Shown: positions 36,601 to 48,600 of the stretch, piece by piece
Layout: the number at the start of each line of letters is the position of its first letter
Numbering within the stretch: position 1 is the first letter of the stretch
From: Girardinichthys multiradiatus
Lineage: Eukaryota > Chordata > Actinopteri > Cyprinodontiformes > Goodeidae
Assembly: GCF_021462225.1 (NCBI RefSeq)
Contig: NC_061794.1
Coordinates: 45,632,914 to 45,696,913, forward strand
Direction: 5' to 3'
DNA: 64,000 nucleotides
Translations under genes and position numbers: made by a program
Notes under the pieces: generated by a model
Told to the model about the DNA's origin: nothing
Databases searched by the model: none
What the model saw: the letters and a program-made list of their open reading frames with translations, nothing else

Positions 36601-39600
36601 ACAGAAAAGAGACTTAGTTTATGGTTGTAGCCTGAATCAAGCCTTTTATTGTCATTGTTTAAATGCATGGCACGTATGTGTGGAAAAAAGTGCAGATAAG
36701 TGCATCTCCCTTAGAAGTGGATGTGGGGAGTCTTTCATTAACTTAATAGCATGTGTGTGAAGTGTTCTGTATATAAACTATAGTGTTTATTTTCTCACTT
36801 AGGAATGTCTCTCCTCATATGCTGCATATAAGCCATCATTATCCACCATGAATCATGTACACAGACGTACACAAAACACGTGCACACACAAACATAAACT
36901 TATGTGTCTGCTTTTTCCCTTCTGACTAGTGTTTTCATGTACAAGCATGCAGTTCTGCTTTACACTTTAACATTTCCTGCAAGCAGCCATTCATGAGTGA
37001 AGCCCCAAGCCTGCTCAGACCCGCTGAAAGCATCTGGAGACGGTCTTCTGCTTAGTTAGATGGATGGGGTCCTGAGCTTAAATCCCTCTTGTTGATCCAC
37101 AGGAGCAGACTGGGAATTTGGGAGGAAAGGTTATTAGAGGAAGGAGGCGGACATCTTGTGGGATAATAAACTGGCAGGATAAACTGTAGGAGGACCTTCA
37201 CTGCTGATCCTGACATCCTGGAGTGATGCTTTAACTGCTCTGACTGTCAGATTTAAGAGAATTGCCCTTTATTTCCTTTAATGATCCTAATAGTACATTA
37301 GACTTTTATTTTTATTTTCAGTTGGTCCTCATTTTTGCTACTGACTGCATCAAGGCATTTTCCTGTTCTTCCAAGAATTGCTCGAGTGAGTTATGTAACA
37401 TAAGTTTATTTTTAGACCTGTAATCATGAAGAATCAAGCAATGATGGCATGTTGGAGGAATCCAAATCTAACATAAATCACCTCAACACAGATGGAGTTT
37501 ATAGAGAGCAGTGTTCCAATATCTCTCTCAGGAAAAACACAGTCTTTCAATCTTTTAGGTAGCTATATGGGCGTGCGATTTAAGTGCCCATGGAACGTAC
37601 GGTGCGCACTAATTGGTCACTGCCCTCATACAACTAATTTACCTCTGCTGATATTGCTCTGCAGTCCCAAGTTTAATTCCAGTTTGCTCAGTGGTTTCTT
37701 ACGGTACATATAATGCTGGTTAGGGTGTTAAATGAAGTTGGCTTCTCAGTTGTCAGCAGTCTGTTCCTGTTCTATAGCAGACAGACGTTCTGTAGTATTA
37801 GATTTATAGAAATACTCTACTGCAGGATGAAGGCAGACTGGGGCCCCTATGTTTTAACCTAAATAAACTTAAAATTATCACACGGGTCTGAACCAACACT
37901 ATGTTAGTGAATGTTATACCTCTATATGCCAGGCGGACAGAACCAGTCACCTCACCGCATGGGATGTCGGAGCGTTGTTTGTCTAAGATAACAGTGACAC
38001 ACTAAACACCAGCAGGCGTAGAGGTTTACAATTTGCTAGAGTTACATGAATTATATCCCAGTAATCGTTCTAGTTTTAGTACGTTAAATATCACAATTCC
38101 AATAGAACATTTAGATGCAATATTTGCTAGGCTGTTGTGTTGCTTGGCATGCTTTAGCATCTATGCTAAAAAATATTTGGACAGTTAAATTGACTTTCAT
38201 TATCCTTGATGTCCTCACCTGATATAGATATTAGTGATAAATTGCTAAGAGTGATGGGGAGATCTCAATGGTGGAAAAGACTGAAGTATTGAGAAAATAT
38301 GGGTTAATCACAAATGATGTCCGTCCATCCATCCATCTGTTATCATATCTGCTTATCTTTGCAAGGTTGCAGGATGAGCTGGTGTCTATCTCCAGCAGTC
38401 ATTGGGCCTGGGGCGGGGTCTACTCTGGACAGGTTGCCAGTCGATCAGGGCAACGAAGAGACACACAGGACAAAAAAATAGTGCACACACACACTGATAC
38501 ATGTCGGCAATTTAAAGAGACCAGTAAATCTTATGCCCATGTCTTTGGAATGTGGGAGAAACCCGGAGTACCCGATAAGAGTCCAGGCATGGATGAGGAG
38601 TACGTGAAAACTCCATGCAGAAAGACCACAGGCCAGTTGTTCCTCCTGTGTGTCTCTGTGAGGGACAGGGGACCTGTCCAGGGTGTAATCCCGCCTCTCG
38701 TCCAATGACTGCTAAGTGCTGCAACTGATGTCATCTTCACCATATCACAGTTGGCTGCTTTCCTAATATCGTGTAGCCTGGGAACTGGCTATTGCATTGC
38801 TGCGTAAGGTCTGAGATTTTTTATTAAGCTAAGATTCCTCCAGTAAAATAATTTCCTCCTTTTTCTGCAAACTCTCTTCACAATAAAACTTGATCCTACT
38901 GGACATACTGTGCTGATTACTTATAACTACCTCACAGAAACAATATTTTGGCATCTTCTTTATTGAGTCAGTGATTTCCAAAATGTTAGGAAAAATAGAG
39001 TACGTGATAATGTTGGAGAATGCTGCGATATAACTTGCAATGAATAAACAAATAGGTGTTGATGTTCTGCTTTGGGTTCATAGACCCCAGTTAACGTCCA
39101 GACGCTGGAGGAAAATCAAGGCTTTATTGAACGAGGTGCTTCTGGCCACAGCTGAGAGTTTTAGCACTGAAACAACTTAGTTCTAGTTTCTTACTGACTT
39201 GACCACCTCTTTACCTTCTGAAATATTTCTGTCCTGCATTGAACAGCATGTGTCACCAAATGTACTTCAGGCATAGAGAACCTGAATGCATGGTACTAAA
39301 ATACTAAGCTAACTCTAATAGGCAGTTCTTTGCAATATTTATATTACATAAAATACTATTGCCATAATGATACATTTGCTATATGTTATGAAGCCATAGT
39401 ATGAAGTTTGATGCAAGTATTTTGAGCTTTTTTTTTAGGATAGGTGTGGAAAAGAAATATTGAAAATTTACAGACATTGTTCCCTATCTCAATTTCTAAA
39501 AGATCTTTCCATCCATTCGTCCCTTTATAAAGCCACCATCACACCTTCACTCCCGCCCTTCAATGTGTTGGACATTGAAGCCTGACCAGTGCCGGAATGT

Positions 39601-42600
39601 GAACTCTTTTATTTATTCTTTACAAATGACCTAAAAAAGAACAAATAACTATGGAAAATTGAACCTAGAAAAGGATAACATTTTGACAAGGAAAACTTGT
39701 TTGAAGCTTCTCTCAGTGTTGGTTATTGTAGCAACTCAGCTCCTGGATAGAGCTCCACCACCTCCAGACCTCCAGTCAGCAGGTTCATGGTCACTTATTT
39801 CCACAAGTGCTAGATTTAACATCATCAAACCATTCCTGGGACTGATGTAAGTGCTGAAATGAAGCATAAAGGTTGATACCTTGCATTCCTTCGCTCTGAC
39901 ACAAACCAGGGAGCAAATCTTCAAACACCACATGAAGTCAGAAGGGATTTATTTGAATTCCCCATCCTGTTTCCATCAGTCAAACACCTGCCAGCATGAA
40001 GTAGGAATCAATCTGCTGTTCTGTGTTCATTTTTTTTAAAACACATGAATCATGATGAAAATATAACCCTGTTGCGGTAGATGTGTCCCCATGCCAGTTC
40101 TGTTTCTCTAAATGTTTAAAATACCAGGATACCACCCCAGTTACATTATTATGTCCACTCTGCTGGCAGTGATAATTGTTTAAAATTCATCTAGAAAGCA
40201 GAGGCATGACTTCAACACTACTTTAAACACACGTTTATTTCTGGGCCAGAATTCATAAGGCAGAGGTGTCTGACTCCAGTCCTGAAGAGCTACTATCCTT
40301 CATCTTTTAGATGCATCTCTGCTCCAACACACCTGAATCATATGGATGGCTGGTTACCAGGCCTCTCCAGAAGGCAGTTACTGAATGGTCATGAGGGAAT
40401 TCAGCCATTTGATTCAGGTGTGTTGGGGCAGAGATGCATCTAAAAGATGAAGGACAGTGGCTCTTGAAGACTGGCCTTGGGCATCCCTAATAAAAGGAAT
40501 TTACTTTGAACCGCCACCTTAACGTGGCGTGATCGGGAGGAATGGCCTCCCCGATCTGAATCCGCCACCTTAACGTGGTGGAGGGGTTTGAGTGCTCAAA
40601 TGATCCTAGAGGCTATGTTGTCTGGGGCCTAAATGCCCCTGGTAGGGTCTCCCATGGCAAACAGGCTCTAGGTGATGGGTCAGACAAAGAGTGGTTCAAG
40701 AATCCCTCATGAGGACCAAAATATTGAGGCACGTGACGTCGCCCGGTACGGCGGAGCCGGGGTCCCACCCTGGAGCTAGGCCTGGGGTTGGGACTCGTCG
40801 GAGAGCGCCTGGTGGCCGGGTTGCTCCTCGCGGGACCCGGCCGGGCCAAGCCCGAACGAGAGACGCGAGGCCATCCCCCAGTGGGCCCACCACCTGCAGG
40901 GGAACCGTGAGGGACCGGTGCAAAGAGGATTGAGTGGCGGACGAAGGTGGAGACCTCAGCGGCCCGATCCCCGGATGCTTAGGCTGGCTCTAGGGACGTG
41001 GAATGTCACCTCGCTGGAGGGGAAGGAGCCTGAGCTTGTGCGGGAGGTCGAGAGATATTGACTAGAAATAGTCGGGCTCGCCTCCACGCACAGCGTGGGC
41101 TCTGGAACCCATCTCCTTGAGAGGGGTTGGACTCTCTTCTACTCTGGAGTGGCCCACGGGGAGAGGCGGCGGGCTGGTGTGGGTTTGCTTGTTGCCCCCC
41201 AGCTCAGCCGTCTCGTGTTGGGGTTTACCCCAGTGGATGAGAGGGTCGTATCCCTGCGCCTTCGGGTTGGGGATAGGTCTCTGACTATCATTTCAGCCTA
41301 CGGGCCGAGTGGTAGTGCAGAGTACCCGCCCTTCTTGGCGTCCCTGTCGGGGGTGCTGGATAGTGCCCCTCCCGGGGACTCCATTATTCTGCTGGGGGAC
41401 TTCAATGCCCACGTGAGGAACGACAGTGACACCTGGAGAGGCGTGATCGGGAGGAATGGCCTCCCCGATCTGAATCCGAGTGGTGTTTTGTTATTGGACT
41501 TCTGTGCTAGTCACGGATTGTCCATAACGAACACCATGTTCAAACATAAGGGTGTCCATCAGTGCACTTGGCACCAGGACACCCTAGGCAGGAGGTCGAT
41601 CATCGACCTCCTGCCTAGGGACCTTCTGCCTTTGTTGTCGTATCATCAGACCTTTGGCCGCATGTTTTGGACACTCGGGTGAAGAGAGGGGCTGAGCTGT
41701 TCACTGATCACCACCTGGTGGTGAGTTGGATCCGCTGGAGGAGGAGAAAGCCGGACAGACTTGGCAGGCCCAATCGCATAGTGAGGGTCTGCTGGGAACG
41801 TCCGGCGGAGCCCTCGGCCAGGGATGTATTCAACTCCCACCTCCGGGAGAGCTTCGACCAGATTCCGGGGGATGTTGGAGACATAGATTCCGAGTGGACC
41901 ATGTTCTCCACATCTATTGTCGATGCTGATGCCCGTAGCTGCGGCTGTAAGGTCTGCGGTGCCTGTCGCGGCGGCAATCCCAGAACCCGGTGGTGTACAC
42001 CGGCAGTAAGGGATGCTGTTAAGCTGAAGAAGGAGTCTTATCGGCTGTGGTTGGCTTGTGGGACTCCTGAGGCGGCTGACGGGTACCGTGAGGCCAAGCG
42101 TGCTGCGGCCCGGGCTGTGGCAGACGCAAAAACCCGGGCCTGGGAGGAGTTCGGTGAGGCCATGGAGAAGGACTACCGGTTGGCCTCGAAGCGATTCTGG
42201 CAAACCGTCCGGCGCCTCAGGAGGGGGAAGCAGTGCTTCGCCAACACTGTTTATAGTGGGGGTGGGAGACTGCTGACCTGACCGTGGTGAAAACAGAGGC
42301 TGGGGACTCGGGGTTGGACTCTTTCATTACCCAGGCTGAAGTCACCGAGGTGGTTAAAAAGCTCATAAGAAGGGGGACCGGAGGGTGTGTTCCAACTACA
42401 GGGGGATCACACTCCTCAGCCTCCCTGGTAAGACCTATGCCAGGGTACTGGAGAGGAGAGTCCGACCGATAGTCGAACCTCGTCTTCAGGAGGAGCAGTG
42501 TGGTTTTCGTCCCGGCCGTGGAACACTGGACCAGCTCTATACCCTCTACAGGGTGCTCGAGGGTTCATGGGAGTTTGCCCAACTGGTTCACATGTGTTTT

Positions 42601-45600
42601 GTGGACCTGGAGAAGGCATTCGACTGTGTCCCTCGTGATGCCCTGTGGGGTTGCTCCAGGAGTATGGAATCGGGGGCCCTTTATTAGGGGCCATCCGGTC
42701 CATATACGAGCGAAGCAGGAGTTTGGTCCGCATTGCCGGCACTAAGTTGGACCTGTTCTCGCTGCATGTTGGACTCCGGCAGGGCTGCCCTTTGTCACCG
42801 GTCCTGTTCATAACTTTTATGGACAGGATTTCTAGACGCAGCCAAGGGCCGGAGGGGGTCTGGTTCGGGGACCAGAGCATTTTGTCTCTTCTTTTTGCAG
42901 ATGACATGGTCCTGCTGGCCCCCTCTAGCCAAGACCTACAGCATGCACTGTGGCGGTTCGCAGCCGAGTGTGAAGCGGCTTGGATGAGGATCAGCTCCTC
43001 CAAGTCCGAGGCCATGGTACTCGACCGGAAAAGGGTGGCTTGTCCTCTTCAGGTTGGAGGGGAGTTCCTGCCTCAAGTGGAGGAGTTCAAGTATCTCGGG
43101 GTCTTGTTCACGAGTGAGGGAAGAATGGAGCGGGAGATCGACAGACGGATCGGTGCGGCTGCCACAGTAATGGGTGCACTGTGCCGGTCCGTTGTGGTGA
43201 AGAGAGAGCTGAGCCGAAAAGCAAAGCTCTCAATTTACCGGTCGGTCTACGTTCCTACCCTCACCTATGGCCATGAATTTTGGGTCATGACCGAAAGAAC
43301 GAGATCCTCGATACAAGCGGCTGAAATGAGCTTCCTCCGTAGGGTGGCCGGGCACTCCCTTAGAGATAGGGTGAGGAGCTCGGCCATCCGGGAGTGGCTC
43401 GGAGTAGAGCCGCTGCTCCTCCACATCGAGAGGAGCCAGTTGAGGTGGCTCGGGCATCTATACCGGATGCCTCCTGGACGCCTTCCTCGGGAGGTGTTCC
43501 AGGCACGTCCCACCAGGAGGAGGCCCAGGGGACGACCCAGGACACGCTGGAGGGACTATGTCTCTAGGCTTGCCTGGGAACGCCTTGGGCTCCCCCTGGA
43601 GGAGCTGGAGGAGGTGTCTGGAGAGAGGGACGTCTGGGCATCTCTGCTGAGTCTGCTGCCCCCGCGACCCGGTCCCGGATAAGCGGAAGACGAGTATTTT
43701 AGAATCACATGATAACCAATCAGTCCGCTAACATACTATAACCTTCCTTACGCTGAGGTTCAGATTTAAATTCACATATAAGTTAATGGCTGACACAGAT
43801 GTGACCTCACCTTACATGGCTTTGATGCTGAACTGAAGGTGATGCAGCAACATCAATACGAATGGACTCGAACAGAATGAAGCTTAAACCCATCTAGGTG
43901 CTGTTAGTTGTGGTTCAGTCTGGAAGGTTAGAGTTTTGTTATTATTATGAACCCTGTGTGGAAAGATGTGAAGGGTGTTTAAGCTTAACACCCTGTCGTT
44001 TCTGTATGACACTCTTATTTTGAAGTAAGACAGGAAGTAGTTTTTGAGTTGCCCTGTTGTGTTGACAGAGCAGGACGAAAACACTCGGTTACAAAAGCAT
44101 CAGGGAATCATCCACCACTTTTAAATTATTGGACTCTGTAGGAAAAGAAACAGATTGACAGAAAAAATAAAAATGATTTATAAGACCAGAAAGAATACTG
44201 AGATATGCTAGTTGTTAGCTGCTAATAAAATGACTGTTTTTATGGATTTAAGGAATCTGGATGGCACATAATTACCTGACCTATGGAAAAAAATGAGCTT
44301 TTTAAAACATACTTTAAGATCTATTAATTACTTATTTCTGAAAACTCAAATGAATTTGTTTTAAAATGGGACCTTCTTGAAAACCAGTACATATGGAATT
44401 ATCCTACACTGATTGCAGATTATTTAAAGCACAGTTTGCAATTTGTGACATTGTTATTTGTGGAAAGAAAGAATTGAGGATTTTCTCATAAACATTGATA
44501 CATTTTTTTTTTTTGACACAGTTTCGTAAACCCAGGATTGTTTTGTTTCGTCTCATAAGCCGAGTATCGTTACAATCCTGTTGACCACCCAGAATTCATT
44601 CCTGATTCATAAAGCTGTCCTGGCTTTCTCAATGTCTAATCGAGTTTTTTTTTGATAGAGGAATATTTTTTATCTGTTGGAACCAACCAAAATCTTTGCT
44701 ATTAATTCTGCAAGAATCACAGCATCTTTGCAAGAGGAAACATTCAGAAAGCCCAGAGAACTACAGCTACAGACTGCTTTAAAATATTTCAAGAAAAAAT
44801 TAATTTATATAGAGGTTACATGGAATTTAGGCCCATTTGAGGACTTTATCCTCAGGATGAATTGGGTTTTAAAGAACTACTGTAGTCTGTGTCTAAGAAT
44901 ATATGCTTTTTAATTGTTTGTAAAATTCTATTTTGTAAACCAGCCCTAACCTTTCCTGAACAGAAAGAATGGTGAAGTGGAGCTGAGGAGGGTTTGTAAA
45001 ACAGGCTGAGTGAATACAGATCTGAAGACAAACATGGAAACTCTGTCAGCGTTTTGAAACACAATGAGTGAACGTGTTATCAGCACAGGCATGCATGCAG
45101 GTGTTGCAGGCAGCATTTTACTAAAATAGAAGCATGTTTAATACACCCAGGCTTAGAATATTGTTTTTGGCGCATCCTGTTCAAGGCCTCAGGGTTGCAG
45201 GGGATTTTTAGCTGCCACTCAGCAAGAAACGGGAGATACACTTTAGTGCCCTAAATTTATTCGCTCACCTATCCGTATCCTTGAATTTAGGTGTGTTAAT
45301 CACTTCTATGTTCATAGGTGACTTAACCCAGCAAACAGGCATGCAGACAGCTTCTACTAACATTTGTGGTACTATGACAGGATTCAACCAGTGCAGTAAG
45401 TCTGATCATGAAATTTCCTCGCTACTAAATATTCCATACTTGACTGTTAGTGGTGTTAGAACAAGGTGGAAATGGTTGGGAACAACAGCAACTCAGCAAC
45501 AAATTGGTGGGCCATGTAAAATCACAGAGGGGGGTCTGCAGATGCTGAGGTGCACAGAGGTCACCAACTGTCTACAGAGTTGCTAGCTACAGACTTCCAA

Positions 45601-48600
45601 ACGTTTTGTGGCCTTCAGACTCGCTCAAGAAGATCCACATGGAATGGGTTTTAGTGGCCAAGAAACCTAATCAAGTTCAATGCAAAGCGATGTAAAGACA
45701 CTGGCAGTCCAATGGACCAGTCTGGGTCAGTTGGCAGGTAAACAGCACTTCTCTGACTGCAATGTGTTATGAGTAAAGTTTGGTCAAGGGGGCATTACAA
45801 CGCGAGGCTGCTTTTCAGGAGTTGGGCTCGGCCCTTTAGTTGCCGTGAAAGGAAGTCTTAATGCTTCTAAAACCAAGACAGCTTCATACTCCCAACTTTA
45901 TGGGAATAGTTTGGGGAACTAATGACCTGCACAGAGTCCTAAGATCAAACTCACTGAACACATTTAAGATGAATTAGAGAAGAGACTGTGAGTCAGGCCT
46001 CAGCGTCCAACATCACTGTGTGACCTTACATATGCTCGTTTGGAAGAATGATCAAAAATCCCCATAAACACACCCCTAAATCTTGACGAAACGTCTAGCT
46101 ACAAGAGTTGGAGCTCTTCTAGTCGCAGAGGGTGTGCAGACATCATATCAAACACTTTGGATCAACAACTGGACATCACCTGGTTTTATAGGTGCATGAG
46201 GGAAGATGAGTGAATACTTTTGGCAGCATATTGTTTGTGTTTCTGATCTTCTTCACCTACATCAAGGTTTTATGTTTATGTGTAGATAATGTGGCATTCA
46301 AAATCCAGAGCATTCCAGTTTAACTGACAGACTTGTTTCCCTTATGTCAGTCTGAAATAAAAGTTTTACAATTAGGTGATAAAAATCAGATTTTCTTCCA
46401 CTTTGCTCTTCATCACACTTCCTCCTCTTTTCCGTGACCACTTTGTGTATTTTGCAGACTGACGATGAGTCAGAGTAATGAAAAAAGCAATGTGAAGTTT
46501 TTTTTGTCTCCTGTCCTGCTGTGTTTTGACCACACTCTGTGAGCAGGAGGTTCATTGACTAATCCAATTAGAGGCCAGGGTGAAGCAGTCAGCTTCTGTC
46601 CACTGAGGAAAAAGGTTAACTCCTTCTTTGTTGGGAGGATTTTATTCTACTGCTCTCATTGTTTGCACTCCATTGTTTGTTTTTTTTTCCACCATGGTCA
46701 GAGCTGCAGCATCAGTTACCTGTTTTTACATGAAACATTAAAGAATAATACTTTGTTAACCCTAAGAGGGAAGCTGATGGTGGAGTCTGAGTCCACTTCT
46801 AAGAGCCGCCGCAGCCTTAACTGCTTTTTTGTCCTCATTTTGTCTTTATTGCTGTTTTCCAGGTTGCAGTGCGACTGTCAGCATAACACCTGCGGTGTTT
46901 CCTGTGACCACTGTTGCCCCGGATACAACCAGTTACCGTGGAAACCTGCAATGACCTACAGCGCTAATGAATGCGAACGTGAGTGGGGCCCAACACAGTG
47001 CACACTGACACACACAGAGAAGGTGTGATCACTGAGGCCTGCACAGTAATGTGTTTCATGTGTTGGTTCAACAGAATGAGTTGGCTTTAATTTAATGAAG
47101 CTCAGCAGAAACAGGTGCTGGACCTTCTCACATGCACATGTATATGGTGCTGATGTTAATTTGATAATATGGGCTCTTTCTGCAACCGAAGAACCTGGGA
47201 AGCTTTACTATCATTGAGGCCACTATGAAGCTTTCGGCATACAACAATATTCCAACGAGTCGGCTGATGTTTTGTTATGTCTGTCGGCCTGGTCCAAACT
47301 GAAACAGAATGATAAATCCAAACACAGCAGCAGATCTACAACATAAAGAGAGTGTCGTAGTGGCCCAGTCAAAGTCTGTTCTGGGACCTTAAATGAAATG
47401 TGCAAGAAGAAATATGTAAAAACCTCAATGAGCTCATCTCCTTTTGCAAATAATCTGAGAGATTGTTAAATTCAGGCTAAAAAGGTTTAAAATCATGTGT
47501 CAGGTATAGTTTTCAAACTACTTTTTTATTAGTTTTTGTTAACTATACCATGACTGTGGTTTATATCAAACTATTTTTGATCGGAGGTTGACTTTAGCTT
47601 CTTTTAAAAGCTGGTTACAGTCAGGTGTCAGAAACTTGTGCCATCGGGAACTGAATTTGAATTGCTCAGACTCAATCAATGTATTTGTTTACTTTGAATT
47701 TAAATGTATTGGTTTGAAAATTATTTCACCATTCATTTGTTGTATTAATTCAGTTTGACGACTTTTACTGTCAGGTCTAAAATTCAATTTCAGATCCACA
47801 GTTCAGGTTTTTGTGTCACACATCCGGGTCTTTGAGGATAGCCACAGGTTAATCAAACAAAGATTCATCGATTTACGTTTCACATCAGGTTAAACTTCCT
47901 TTACAGCATTTTCAGCTGGAGCTCTGCAGCAACATGAGCTTGCCGGATGTTAATCACCAAGTCAAATGAGCATCTATAATAAGTTATGTTAACAAATGAC
48001 TTCAATACAATAAAATACATTTTCAATTCAAATTTAGTTTCTGATGGCACCCATAACTGTTTATCTGTTTTTTTTTAATTTAAGCCTCTTGTAACCTTAA
48101 AGCATTTTCGTAGTTATATATATTTATCTAAAAATAGACTTTATTTTTCAAATGATCAACTTTAAGCATACATAAAATCCTTGTAATTAACTTTTAGCAC
48201 TTTGTGTTGTTTGTTGTCAGCTAAAAGCTTTGATCCCACCCTAAAATCCTCTCCTGTTTCAGTTTGTCAGGGTAACATTGGTGTTATCAACACGCGGGTT
48301 ATGTTAATGTCTGAGAGCCAAGCTGCAGTTAAATTTAACAAAGGTCATTGTAGGTTTCACAAAGGCAGAAAGTTCACTAAAGGTCAGTATTATAAGGCAA
48401 TAAAATGTACTATGGAAGTAAAGGGAAACGTTTGCAAAAATCTTTCCCTCTAAATGGTCTTGAAGTTCCTGTGCTTCAGAGGTGGACGCTTGATCTTTAT
48501 GTTTGTGGTGCAGCTCACACTGTTAAGTTTGTCTCTGGTTCTTCACTCTTCTTTGGACGGGGGGAAAACTCAGGATGAGGAGAACTGGTCCATTCAGCCG

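Larger units (their letters stand above)
40511..43692 (+). mobile_element. RTE-like LINE retrotransposon, internally deleted
   Basis: A GC-rich body of 3.2 kb encodes an apurinic-type endonuclease and a reverse transcriptase in the same direction as lama5. The 3' end CCCGGATAAGCGGAAGA is typical of fish RTE-type LINEs (Rex3/Expander style, recalled), but the expected GATG-type tail is absent. It starts 21 bp after the miniature element and begins with an oddly duplicated 5' end. Open segments are separated by frameshifts and a deletion between endonuclease and reverse transcriptase, so this copy should not be able to move. Confidence 0.88.
34578..46862 (+). other. lama5 intron between W4 and W5 (12.3 kb)
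   Basis: Bounded by GTAAGA and TTTCCAG. The recognised contents are two Tc1 fossils, a teleost repeat, a miniature inverted-repeat element and an RTE-like LINE. I found no coding or RNA feature in 36381-38314, 38706-40260 or 43693-45234. A GTGCTATATAAATC with an ATGAATGAATGAA run near 34810-34845 resembles a LINE 3' end. Confidence 0.85.

Noticed and set aside
40613..40933. Proline/arginine-rich open frames on both strands
   Set aside because: They fall in the GC-rich 5' untranslated part of the LINE.
42416..43015. 199-codon reverse-strand frame
   Set aside because: It is the shadow of the LINE reverse transcriptase.
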